64,000 bases of DNA from Streptomyces sp. NBC_01669 (GTDB taxonomy: Bacteria > Actinomycetota > Actinomycetes > Streptomycetales > Streptomycetaceae), in contig NZ_JAPEQG010000001.1 of assembly GCF_026339735.1 (NCBI RefSeq), forward strand, positions 6,138,001 through 6,202,000, read 5' to 3'. Position 1 is the first letter of the stretch. Each line of letters starts with the position of its first letter. This document shows positions 24,601-32,368 of this stretch, piece by piece. Under the pieces are notes generated by a model, which worked only from the letters and a program-made list of their open reading frames with translations, ran no database searches and was not told the DNA's origin. Position numbers and translations under genes: made by a program.

Positions 24601-26347
24601 CGAGCATCCCCGGCCGCTGCGCCCCCTGCCCGGGGAAGGCGAAGGCGACCTTCCGCTCCGCCTCGGGCAGCGGCTTGGCCGCGGCATGGATACCGGGGGC
24701 CAGCTCGCCGGTGGCGCCCTCCGCCAGCCGCCGGGCGGCCAGGTCGAGCCGGTCGAGGAGCTCCTGGCGCGTGGCGGCGACGAAGGAGAGGCGGGCGGCG
24801 AGCAGTTCACGGGTGGCCAGGGTGCGGGCCACCGCGGCGGGTTCCGCGGCGGACGCGGCGACGGCGTCCCGGATCTTCCGGGCGTGCCGTGCCAGTTGCG
24901 GCACCGAGCCGGCGGACAGGAGGAACAGCCACGGCTCGTCCTCCCGTGCGGGCTGCCCCGGGGCGGGCTCGGGGAGCGGCGCGCCTTCGAGGACGGCGTG
25001 GACATTCGTGCCGCCGAAGCCGAACGAGCTCACCCCGGCCCGGCGCACCTCGCCCTGCGGCCACTGCTGCGGCGTGGTGGTCAGGCGCAGCCCCGACTCG
25101 TCGAGCCGCAGCTCGGGGCTGATGCGGTGTTCGGCGGGCTGCGGCGGTACGACGCCGTGGTGCAGGGCCAGGGCGGCCCGTACGAGACCCGCCGCGCCGG
25201 CCGCGGAGAGGGTGTGGCCGATGAGGGCCTTGGACGAGGAGACGTAGCAGGGCCAGGTCCGGCCCGCCTCGTCGCGCAGCAGGCGCATCGCCTCCATCTC
25301 GGTGCGGTCGCCGACCGGGGTGCCGGTGCCGTGGGCCTCCAGCAGGTCGATCGCCCCAGGCGCCACCCCGGCGTCCTTGTAGGCGGCGCGCAGCGCGGCG
25401 AGCTGCCCCTGGGCCTGCGGCGTCATCGGGCCGCCGCCGCGCCCGTCGTTGGCGGTGCCGACGCCGCTCACGACGGCGTAGACCCGGTCGCCGGCCGCGA
25501 GGGCGTCCGCCAGCGGACGGAGCACCAGCACGCCGCCGCCTTCGCCGAGCACGAAGCCGTCCGCCCGCTCGTCGAACGGCCGGCACACGCCGTCCCGGGA
25601 GAGCGCGCCGGCGCGGGAGAAGCCGATCAGCGCGTTGGGCGTGAGGTTGACGAAGACACCGCCGACGAGGGCGACCGAGCACCCGCCCGACCGCAGGCTC
25701 CGCACCGCCGTGTCCAGCGCCACCAGCGCCGACGAGCAGGCCGCGTCGACGGCGTACGAGGGGCCGCCGAGGTCGAACACCTCACTCACGGCGGCCGGCA
25801 CCATGTTGCCGATGACGCCGGCGATGGAGAACGGCCCCACGGGCATGACCGCCGACCCGGCGGCCTCCTCCAGGCCCGCCCGGAGCTCGGGATCGTCCTC
25901 GCCGGCATGGAACGAACCGTCCACGAGGAGCCTGGAGCTGATCCTCGCGAAGGTCGCGTCGCGGTAGTCGGTCGAGGACACCCCGGCGAACACGCCGGTC
26001 GTCGCGCGGTCGAAGGAGCCTCGTTCCCAGCCGGCGTCCTGCAGGGCCTCCCGGGCGAGGTCGACGAAGAGGCGCTGCTGGGGGTCCATGGCCTTCGCCC
26101 GGCGCGGCGGCACGCCGTAGTGGGAGGGGGCGAACTGATCGACGGCGGGGAGGAAGGCCACCTTGTCGGTGTAGGTGCTGTGCGGCTCCCGGAAATCGCC
26201 CGGTCTGTGGTATTTGGAGTGATCCCAGCGCGATTCGGGCACCCCTGCGAACTGCGGCTCGGCGTTGACGGTCATCTGCCAGAACTCATTGAGGTCCCCG
26301 GCGCCGGGAAAGCGGCACGACATGCCGACGATGGCTATACCAGTCAC
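21602..26347 (-). CDS. Polyketide synthase / alpha-oxoamine synthase fusion, KS-AT-ACP-AOS (1581 aa)
   Basis: One-module megaenzyme ending in a PLP enzyme. KS: residues 1-430 with C204 (DAACSSAL), H339 (HGTGT) and H378 (LIGHT). AT: 550-870 with S668 (VGHSVGE) and HAFH at 769-772, the malonyl-CoA signature. An Ala/Ser/Thr-rich linker follows, about 920-1070. ACP with S1106 (LGFDSIML). AOS, about 1180-1575: HDSIIQG, DEAHSIGVMG and PLP lysine K1430 (TLSKSLASCGG). No KR, DH, ER, TE or loading ligase. Predicted reaction: malonyl extension of an acyl primer, then decarboxylative condensation of the beta-ketoacyl-ACP with an amino acid to release an alpha-amino ketone. The layout resembles the C-terminal half of RedL (prodiginine pathway). 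GTG start with a weak ribosome site. Confidence 0.93.
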   Translation of the reverse strand: MTGIAIVGMSCRFPGAGDLNEFWQMTVNAEPQFAGVPESRWDHSKYHRPGDFREPHSTYTDKVAFLPAVDQFAPSHYGVPPRRAKAMDPQQRLFVDLAREALQDAGWERGSFDRATTGVFAGVSSTDYRDATFARISSRLLVDGSFHAGEDDPELRAGLEEAAGSAVMPVGPFSIAGVIGNMVPAAVSEVFDLGGPSYAVDAACSSALVALDTAVRSLRSGGCSVALVGGVFVNLTPNALIGFSRAGALSRDGVCRPFDERADGFVLGEGGGVLVLRPLADALAAGDRVYAVVSGVGTANDGRGGGPMTPQAQGQLAALRAAYKDAGVAPGAIDLLEAHGTGTPVGDRTEMEAMRLLRDEAGRTWPCYVSSSKALIGHTLSAAGAAGLVRAALALHHGVVPPQPAEHRISPELRLDESGLRLTTTPQQWPQGEVRRAGVSSFGFGGTNVHAVLEGAPLPEPAPGQPAREDEPWLFLLSAGSVPQLARHARKIRDAVAASAAEPAAVARTLATRELLAARLSFVAATRQELLDRLDLAARRLAEGATGELAPGIHAAAKPLPEAERKVAFAFPGQGAQRPGMLADLVRRFPALARRAEELTALIAEESAELPAHLPGLLWAEHASDDDGAMAALTVTDLCQPALGISGVATAELLAACGVVPSLAVGHSVGEFPAAAAAGAIGADETVRFMARRGAALAAAVPAGTGVMLAVQTTHEKAEKLAADVDGVWPACYNHEHQVVFSGGEAAVERLREHCAERGVAAVRLQVSHAFHSPLVAAADKAVTHHIAALPLVAPARAFVSSVSGRGCDEPQEIRDLWGRHNSVPVRFSDAVTSVTDAGARFLVQIYGGDSLLRMARRTPAAEALDVVPLTTSGPDGARAFLTGLGRLAVAGVPVDPAPLFPADAPPLLSLPASPLETSSFSVLKRSSRKRTADARRAGAPAPAASAASVAEVPAAAPVVVRSASTTTVPIRSTVTHTSAAASASASTSSNGESSMSSLISFLHAQVNLLQSFGAAADGPVPNGASATVTAGAYPVLVPSAAVPTADAPAGPVAVVDAPAAPAVATAEAADVVTSRVVSAIAKISAYSEDFLQPGHVFATDLGFDSIMLAELAAGLRRQWPDIEVRTSDVVKISTVGELITTVQELLGTAPATPAPAPVEAPAVPSVPEPRAEAVPASDLTATGDVRVLPEVVATLERSRMYEHFGVRNPYYLPHEGTIRDVTRVEGTELISFSSYNYLGLSGHPTVVKAVTKAVKQYGSSVSAARILSGNRPLHEELDRGLARLVGAQDAVTLVSGHATNVTVIGHLVGPEDLILHDALAHDSIIQGCRLSGASRQPFPHNDIAALDRILHQVRDRYRRVLIVVEGVYSMDGDIADLPALIAVKQRHAALLMVDEAHSIGVMGKTGGGMGQHWGVDADDVDVWMGTLSKSLASCGGYVAGRHELIEHFRYTLPGFIYSAGLTPPNTAASLAALQVIQEEPERLDRLHQRSALFLRLSTAAGIDVGTSEGTPVVPCITGDSEKALKLADRLYQRGISANPILHPAVEERLARLRFFITSEHTEEQIEYTVKVMAEELAKLA

Positions 26348-26719
26348 GGCTGATACCCCGATCCGATATCGATGGATTGCATGACGCAGCGTCAGAAGCA
26401 GGTGAATGGCAGGTCATACGGAAACGTTCGGATAACGGGCAGCCGAGAAGCCCGTATTGACGGAACGTCAAGATCCAGCCAAGCGTCAACTTCGCGCCGC
26501 GCCTTCAGTTTTCGACAAGCGGGGAGGGTCAGCGATATGCCTTTTCACTCAGTGGAATGAACGCGGTGTAAAGGGAAAACATCGGCCTGTCGTCGCGTGT
26601 GTCCTGGGGATGTCCGTACGGTATTGCCGCCCCGGCGGCCGGGCGGGCCAGGGCGGCCGGGGCCGGGGCTGCGCCGGGCCTGTACGGCTACCGGCCGGGG
26701 CTGCGTCGGGCCTGTACGG
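26348..26719. other. Upstream region of the PKS-AOS gene, AT-rich
   Basis: 372 bp with visibly lower GC at 26370-26580. It contains the palindrome TTGACGGAACGTCAA (26457-26471), another CGTCAA half site at 26484-26489, and the inverted repeat ACGGGC/GCCCGT (26435-26440, 26450-26455). The PKS promoter should be here; no good -10 could be fixed. The GC-rich end holds a 32-bp tandem repeat. No gene seen. Confidence 0.5.
26457..26471. promoter_or_regulatory. Palindrome TTGACG-GAA-CGTCAA upstream of PKS-AOS
   Basis: Six-base arms around GAA, 110 bp upstream of the PKS start. The same palindrome with GAG in the centre lies at 54646-54660 upstream of the PhoX-like gene. Candidate operator; regulator unknown. 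Confidence 0.45.
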
Positions 26720-26724
26720 CTACC
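26661..26724. repeat. 32-bp tandem duplication at the 3' end of tetR
   Basis: Units 26661-26692 and 26693-26724 differ at one base. The second unit contains the TetR stop codon (TAG on the minus strand, 26720-26722). A recent slippage or duplication event is likely. Confidence 0.7.
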
Positions 26725-27460
26725 GGCCGGCGGCGGATTCGGCGGCCGATCCGGTGCCGGTGGGGCGCAGGCCGGCCTGGTGTGCCAGGTCGAGCACCGC
26801 CCGGTCGAACACGTCGTCACGGGCGTCGATGATTCGGTCGAACCGCCCGAACACCTCGAAGCTGATCAGCCCGAAGAGCTGCGCCCAGACGGCGACCAGC
26901 CGGACCGCGGCCGTCAGCGGGATCGTGCGGCCGGGGTCCTGGAAGAGCCGTCGGGCGTCGGCGCTGACCCCCTCGTCCTGCTGTCCGCTCCCGGGGAACG
27001 AGGCGAGCGTACCCGCCGCGTCGGCCGCTTCCACGACGCCGACCAGGGCGAGGGGGACGCGTGAGGCGGGGCCGACGGTGTCCGGCGGGGCGTCGTACCC
27101 GGGGACGGGCGAGCCGTAGATCAGGGCGTACTCGTGCGGACGGGCGAGCGCCCAGCCCCGGATCGCCCGGCAGACCGCCATCCAGCTTCGCAGCGGATCC
27201 GCCGTCCCGGCGTCCGCGAGCGCGGTCTCGGCTGCGGCACCGAGGGCGTCGTACGCGCCGACGATGAGGGCCGTGAGGAGATCGTCGCGATTCGGGAAGT
27301 AGCGGTAGACCGCCGACGGTGCCAGTCCCAGCTCACGGGCGACCGCCCGCAGCGACAGCTGCGCTGCCCCCTCGGCCGCGAGCTGGCGTCCGGCCTCCTC
27401 CTTGATGGCCGCCCCGACCTCGGCGCGGGCCCTTTCCCTGGCTCCTCGGATCACGCTCAT
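26720..27460 (-). CDS. TetR-family repressor of the PKS/MMPL block (246 aa)
   Basis: N-terminal TetR HTH (AAQLSLRAVARELGLAPSAVYRYFPNRDDLLTALI, residues 33-67) and a TetR_C ligand-binding region of the WHG type (ARPHEYALIYGSPVPGYDAP). It is divergent from an MMPL exporter with two matching palindromes between them, the common repressor/exporter layout. It lies upstream of, and in the same direction as, the PKS gene. The ligand may be the pathway product; that is inference. A stop embedded in a tandem repeat suggests a recently altered C-terminus. Confidence 0.88.
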   Translation of the reverse strand: MSVIRGARERARAEVGAAIKEEAGRQLAAEGAAQLSLRAVARELGLAPSAVYRYFPNRDDLLTALIVGAYDALGAAAETALADAGTADPLRSWMAVCRAIRGWALARPHEYALIYGSPVPGYDAPPDTVGPASRVPLALVGVVEAADAAGTLASFPGSGQQDEGVSADARRLFQDPGRTIPLTAAVRLVAVWAQLFGLISFEVFGRFDRIIDARDDVFDRAVLDLAHQAGLRPTGTGSAAESAAGR

Positions 27461-27482
27461 GGCCTCAAGTTTGCCCCATGGT

Positions 27483-27587
27483 CACTGATTGGACCACTGC
27501 TCCACAATCGGAGCACCGCCCTTGAATCAGTGTTCACTAAACCGTAACGCTGTTTCATATCGAGACCAGTGCTCTCGAATGGGAGCA
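27483..27587. promoter_or_regulatory. Two TetR-type operators between tetR and mmpL
   Basis: TGCTCC-N6-GGAGCA at 27498-27515 and TGCTCT-N6-GGAGCA at 27570-27587 share the same arms and spacing. The first is also framed by CACTGATT (27483-27490) and its exact inverse AATCAGTG (27525-27532). Their position in the divergent spacer suits autoregulation and repression of the exporter. Confidence 0.65.
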
Positions 27588-27761
27588 TCACTCTGACTCG
27601 GGGTCGGCCCATCAACAGGCGTGTCCCGCAGGGGACGAGTCGTGCTCCTCGACGCAACGCCCAGTACCTCCGCGCCTCCAGCACCGATGAGGCCCGACAG
27701 CGCTCGGCAGAGCCCGGACAGGCATCGGGCGAACCATCAGAGAAAGACGAAAGGACCTCCC

Positions 27762-30026
27762 ATGGCGACCACTTCGGTGCCACCTCAAAGCGGTCGGCAG
27801 AGCCGACGCGGCCCGTGGTTCACACTGCTCGCCGGACTGCTGTTCCTGATCATCACCGGCGCGGCCGGCGCCGGGGTGCTCGAGAACCTCAAGTCCGGCG
27901 GGTTCGACAACCCCGACTCCGACTCCGTGGCCGCCGCCTCGGCGCTGGAGCACTCCTTCCCGGAGAGCCAGCCCAACCTGTTGGTCCGGATCGAGGACAC
28001 CAAGGGTGGGGTCGACAGCTCCGAGGCGCACGCCGCCGCCGACAGGGTCGTCAGGACGATCGGCGACGACTCCGGCGCCCGGGTCGTCGCCTCCTACTTC
28101 GACACCCCCGACCCGGCGCTGCGCTCCGACGACGCGGGGCTGGTCCTGGTCCGGATCAACGGTGACGAGAACGAGAGTCTCAAGACCACCAAGAAGCTCC
28201 ACGAGGAGCTGTCCGACCCGGACGGCGCCGTGGCGGTGTCCTTCGGCGGCATCAACGCCGTCAACAACGACATGAACGCGCAGATCGAGAAGGACATCGT
28301 CGCCGCGGAGACCATCGCGATCCCGCTGACGCTGCTGCTGCTCATCCTCGTGTTCCGCGGCGTGATCGCGGCGCTGCTCCCGCTGCTGCTCGCGGTGCTC
28401 ACCGTGGTCGGCTCGTTGGGCATCCTCAACGTCCTCTCCCGGTTCACCGACGTCTCGGTCTTCGGGGTCAACCTCATCACCGCGCTCGGTCTCGGTCTGG
28501 CGGTCGACTACAGCCTGCTGATCGTCACCCGCTACCGCGAGGAGCGCGCCGCCGGCCGCAGCAATGCCGACGCGCTGCGCGTCACCCGCGCGACCGCGGG
28601 CCGCACCGTGTTCGTCAGCGGTGGCGTCGTCGGCGCCGCCCTCGCCACCCTGCTGGTCTTCGACCAGTACTTCCTGCGCTCCTTCGCCTTCGCCGGCATC
28701 TCGGTGGTCCTGCTGTCCGTCGGCGGCGCCCTCCTGCTCCTGCCCCCGGCCCTCATCCTGCTCGGCGACAAGATCGACGCCCTGGGCTGGGCCCGGCGGA
28801 CCGCCCCGAAGCCCGCCATGAACACCACCTGGGGCCGCATCGCCGGCCTTGCGTTCCGCAAGCCGCTGCTGCTCGCCACGCCCGTCGTGATCCTGCTCAT
28901 CGCCATCGCCCTGCCCTTCGGCCACTCCCAGTTCGGCGTCCCCGACGAGCGGGTGCTGCCGAAGGACAGCGAGAGCCGGGTCGTGGCCGAGGCGCTGCGC
29001 AAGGACTTCGGCACCGGTGACGAGCACGCGCTCAACGTCGTCGCCCAGAACTGGAAGGGCTCCGACGCCGACCTCGCGATGTACGCCACCGCCCTGTCCC
29101 GTGCGGACGAGGCGACCAAGGTCGTCAGCGCCGCGGGCATCTTCGAGAAGGGCGCCAAGGTCAGCCCCCTGCCGGCGGCCCAGGTGGCCCGCTTCGACAA
29201 CGGCACCGCGACCTGGCTCCAGGTCCAGACGGACGTGGCCCCGTACTCCTCGGAGGGCTCCCAACTCGCCCGCGACGTACGGGACATCGCCCCCCCGGCC
29301 GGTAACCGCGTGCTCGTCGGCGGCCAGGCGGCCCAGGTCACCGACATCAACCAGTCCATCGCCGACAAGCTGCCGATCGCCCTCGTCCTGATCGTGGTCT
29401 TCAGCCTCCTGTTCCTCTTCCTGCTCACCGGCAGCGTGGTGCAGCCGATCAGGGCGCTGCTGCTCAACCTCCTCAGCCTGGTTTCGATCCTCGGCGTGAC
29501 GGTCTGGATCTTCCAGGACGGCAACCTCTCCGACGCCCTCGGCTTCACCCCCTCGCCGCTCGCCGTCTCCATGCCGGTCCTGGTCTTCTGCATCGCCTTC
29601 GGACTGTCGATGGACTACGAGGTCTTCCTGATCTCCCGGATCAAGGAGCACTACGAGCGCTCCGGCGACCTGGCCACCGCCGTCCGCGAAGGCCTCGGGG
29701 CGAGCGGGCCGGTGATCACCGCGGCCGCGGCCATCCTCGCGGTCTCCTTCTTCGCGATGCTCACCTCCGGTGTCTCCCTGATCAAGCTGTACGGCGCCGC
29801 CACCGGCCTGGCGATCCTCATCGACGCCGTCCTGGTGCGCGGCGCGCTCGTACCGGCGTCGCTGCGAGCCACCGGCCGCATCAGCTGGTGGGCCCCCTCC
29901 TGGCTGCGGAGCGTCCACGTCCGCTTCGGTATCCGCGAGTCGGCCGAGGAAACGGCCGCCGCCATCACTGTCCCGGCCACCGGTCCGGCCGAGGATCGAC
30001 GTCACAAGGACGGAGTCAGAGCATGA
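27762..30026 (+). CDS. MMPL/RND-family exporter of the accessory block (754 aa)
   Basis: RND-type lipid/natural-product exporter. Helix 1 is at residues 17-37; after a periplasmic-type loop comes the helix block with LGLGLAVDYSLLIVTRYREE; the second half has FGLSMDYEVFLISRIKEHYE, both carrying the Asp-Tyr proton-relay pair. Resembles the MmpL and ActII-3 class that exports acyl-linked products. ATG 27762 follows AAAGGA by 7 bases; an upstream in-frame extension is not conserved-looking. The stop overlaps the next start (ATGA), coupling it to the nitroreductase-like gene. Confidence 0.92.
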   Translation: MATTSVPPQSGRQSRRGPWFTLLAGLLFLIITGAAGAGVLENLKSGGFDNPDSDSVAAASALEHSFPESQPNLLVRIEDTKGGVDSSEAHAAADRVVRTIGDDSGARVVASYFDTPDPALRSDDAGLVLVRINGDENESLKTTKKLHEELSDPDGAVAVSFGGINAVNNDMNAQIEKDIVAAETIAIPLTLLLLILVFRGVIAALLPLLLAVLTVVGSLGILNVLSRFTDVSVFGVNLITALGLGLAVDYSLLIVTRYREERAAGRSNADALRVTRATAGRTVFVSGGVVGAALATLLVFDQYFLRSFAFAGISVVLLSVGGALLLLPPALILLGDKIDALGWARRTAPKPAMNTTWGRIAGLAFRKPLLLATPVVILLIAIALPFGHSQFGVPDERVLPKDSESRVVAEALRKDFGTGDEHALNVVAQNWKGSDADLAMYATALSRADEATKVVSAAGIFEKGAKVSPLPAAQVARFDNGTATWLQVQTDVAPYSSEGSQLARDVRDIAPPAGNRVLVGGQAAQVTDINQSIADKLPIALVLIVVFSLLFLFLLTGSVVQPIRALLLNLLSLVSILGVTVWIFQDGNLSDALGFTPSPLAVSMPVLVFCIAFGLSMDYEVFLISRIKEHYERSGDLATAVREGLGASGPVITAAAAILAVSFFAMLTSGVSLIKLYGAATGLAILIDAVLVRGALVPASLRATGRISWWAPSWLRSVHVRFGIRESAEETAAAITVPATGPAEDRRHKDGVRA

Positions 30027-31027
30027 CGAGCCCCGAGAACACGACCACGTCCCTGGACCGGCTGAGAGAGGTCGCCGCCGAGGCGGCCCGGGCGGCGAAC
30101 GCGCACAACACCCAGCCCTGGGAGCTCCGTCCCGGCACCGACCGCGTCGAGGTGGGCTGGCGCGCCGAGGACGCGCTGGGGCCGAGCGACCCGGCCCACC
30201 GCGATCTGCGGCTGTCGCTCGGCACGTACGTGGAGAGCCTGCTCATAGCCGCGGCCGAGCAGGGCATCGCCGTCTACTTCGAGCTCGACCTCGACACCGA
30301 GACCCGGCGCGTGGGCCGGCTGCTGCCGGCCGACCGGCCGTACGACACCGGCTTCCGGACGTCCGACATCGCCGGCCGCCGGGTCTGGCGCGGCGCCTGG
30401 AAGCCGCAGCAGGTCGACACGAAGGCGATCGAGGCCGCGCAGGAGACCGCCCGCGCGGCGGGCTTCCGGGTGGCCGCGATCAGCGCGGCCGCGGCCAGGC
30501 CGCTGCTCGTCCGCGCCTACCACTGGTTCTTCGGCGACCCCGGGATCGCCGCCGAACTGATGGCGTGGACGCGGCTGAGCCCCCGTCACCCCAAGTACCG
30601 CAGCGACGGTCTGAACGACGTCATGCTGGTACTGAACCGGGTGGAGCGCTTCCTCATGGGACTTCTCTTCTCCCCGGTCGTCTACCGGGCACTGCGCCCG
30701 CTGGGGCTGCCGCGCTTCCTCACCCCGCTCTCCTCCAGCGCGACCGCCGGTGATGGCGTCGTCCTGGTGATCCTGGGCAAGGGCGAGGACACGGCCCAGG
30801 AGGTGGCGGCCGGACGCCTGGTCACCCGCCTCTGGCTGGACCTCTTCCGGCAGGGGATCTACGTCCACCCCCAGAGCCATGTCATCGACTGCCCGCACAC
30901 CGTCGGAGACCTCGCGGCCCTGTGCGGGGCCGAGGACGGCGAACGCCCGCTGGTCTTCTTCAGAGTGGGCATCCCCGCGGTCGACCCCTCGCTGCGCCCC
31001 CGGCACCCGCGCCGCGACCTGCCGTAG
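30023..31027 (+). CDS. Acg-type nitroreductase-fold flavoprotein (334 aa)
   Basis: Contains the AHNTQPWEL motif near the N-terminus, typical of nitroreductase-family (Acg-like) FMN proteins, plus GDGVVLVILGKGED and a C-terminal WLDLFRQGIYVHPQSHVIDCP segment that matches the second half of this fold. Longer than classical NfsB enzymes, as Acg members are. A redox tailoring step in the accessory pathway, or detoxification, is possible. It is translationally coupled to the MMPL exporter. Confidence 0.8.
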   Translation: MTSPENTTTSLDRLREVAAEAARAANAHNTQPWELRPGTDRVEVGWRAEDALGPSDPAHRDLRLSLGTYVESLLIAAAEQGIAVYFELDLDTETRRVGRLLPADRPYDTGFRTSDIAGRRVWRGAWKPQQVDTKAIEAAQETARAAGFRVAAISAAAARPLLVRAYHWFFGDPGIAAELMAWTRLSPRHPKYRSDGLNDVMLVLNRVERFLMGLLFSPVVYRALRPLGLPRFLTPLSSSATAGDGVVLVILGKGEDTAQEVAAGRLVTRLWLDLFRQGIYVHPQSHVIDCPHTVGDLAALCGAEDGERPLVFFRVGIPAVDPSLRPRHPRRDLP

Positions 31028-31135
31028 CAGTGAACCCGGCACGGTCGCGGGGCCGAGGCCCGACGCCCCGTCACGCGGCCCGTGCGGCACCCGGGGTGAC
31101 GGCCGGTCCGTAAAAGCCTGTCGGCCGCCGGCGAT

Positions 31136-31185
31136 CACCCGCCCGTCCGGCGACGGCCCTCGTGCCGTCGCCGGACGGACGGGTG
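31136..31185 (+). terminator. Terminator after the nitroreductase-like gene
   Basis: A 22-bp stem (31136-31157 with 31164-31185, one mismatch) around the loop CCTCGT. The remaining spacer to 31324 should hold the IclR promoter; no firm hexamers seen. Confidence 0.8.
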
Positions 31186-31324
31186 ACGTGGTTGTTCGGG
31201 CGCTGGCTCCCTCGGTGTCACCGAAGTGACCTTCACCATTGCTCCACGTCTGTGAGGGTCTTGTTCGTAGCGTCGGGGGATCGCAGCGCATCAAGGTGCA
31301 CCAGGCGAAAGCGAGTCACTACGG

Positions 31325-32242
31325 ATGGAAATCCGCAACACCACGGAAAATCGATCGGTCGTCGAGCGCGCTTTCAGTGTTCTCGGTGTCTTCAGGGGCA
31401 GGGACCACTCGCTGTCGGTGAGCGATATCAGCCGCCTTTCCGACCTTCCCGTGGCGACGGCCCACCGCATGGTGACAAAGCTCGTTTCCCTGGGGGTCCT
31501 GGAACGGGTGGAAGGAAGCAGATACACCATCGGACTCCGGCTGTGGGAACTCGCCGCGCACGCGCCGAGGCACCGCGCGCTGCGCGCGGCGGCGATGTCG
31601 CACATGCTGCGACTTCACGAGAAGACGAAAGCCATGGTGAACCTCTCGGTGCGTGACGGCGCCGAGGGAATCTGGCTGGAGAGTCTCGGCTGGGGCGGCC
31701 CGGTGCACGTGGCTCCGATGATCGTCGGCGACCGGTTCCCCCTGCACACCACGGCATCGGGAAACGTCCTGCTCGCCTACGCGAGCTCCGAAGCGCAGGA
31801 GGACATCCTCGCCCGTGCGCTGACCCGGAACAGGCAAGAGGGGCTGGCCGGTCCCCTGGTTCTGCGCAGGATCGTCGGTCAGGTCAGGCGCTGGGGCTAC
31901 GCCGCGGGCGACTTCCAGACGGAGCGGCGTACCTTCGCGGTCGCCGCCCCGCTGCGGGACCGCGGCGGGGCCGTCGTCGCGTCCCTGTCCCTGGTGACGG
32001 ATCTCGCCGGTGCCGGCGGACCGCAATGCGTCGGCCCCTTACTGGCGACGGCCGTACGCATATCCAGGGAAATCGCGACCGCCCAGGACCGGGACGACAC
32101 CGATCCGCACCGCCTGGCACATGCCCAGGGAGGACGTCCCACTCCGCTCCACACATTCGAAGCCGTGGAATCAGCCGTGGAATCAGTTGTCGAAGCAGCC
32201 GTGGAAGGAGGAAGAGAAACCGCACTCATCCGCCATTCCTGA
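31325..32242 (+). CDS. IclR-family regulator with a TTA codon (305 aa)
   Basis: N-terminal winged HTH (SVSDISRLSDLPVATAHRMVTKLVSLGVLERVEG, residues about 30-65) and an IclR effector domain (HTTASGNVLLAYAS, GYAAGDFQTERRTFAVAAPL). The C-terminal 45 residues extend past the usual family end and contain a VESAVESVVEAAVE repeat. Leu239 is encoded by TTA (32039-32041), so translation should depend on bldA tRNA. Upstream of the FabF gene in the same direction; probably the activator or repressor of the block. Confidence 0.88.
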   Translation: MEIRNTTENRSVVERAFSVLGVFRGRDHSLSVSDISRLSDLPVATAHRMVTKLVSLGVLERVEGSRYTIGLRLWELAAHAPRHRALRAAAMSHMLRLHEKTKAMVNLSVRDGAEGIWLESLGWGGPVHVAPMIVGDRFPLHTTASGNVLLAYASSEAQEDILARALTRNRQEGLAGPLVLRRIVGQVRRWGYAAGDFQTERRTFAVAAPLRDRGGAVVASLSLVTDLAGAGGPQCVGPLLATAVRISREIATAQDRDDTDPHRLAHAQGGRPTPLHTFEAVESAVESVVEAAVEGGRETALIRHS

Positions 32243-32368
32243 CCATGTGGTCGTTCCGGAGAACCAGTACGGACCGGAGAGAACCGGAACAAGTCTCGCA
32301 CCCCAGGCCGTGCCCTTCGAGCAGCGCACTCGAGGCCGCGCAATTCCAGACGTGGAGAAAAGATTTCT

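Noticed and set aside
23060..26353. 1097-aa plus-strand frame over the PKS
   Set aside because: Antisense to the KS and AT domains; composition is His/Arg/Gly-rich as usual for shadows.
27612..30005. 797-aa minus-strand frame over the MMPL gene
   Set aside because: Antisense shadow; the MMPL motifs are on the plus strand.
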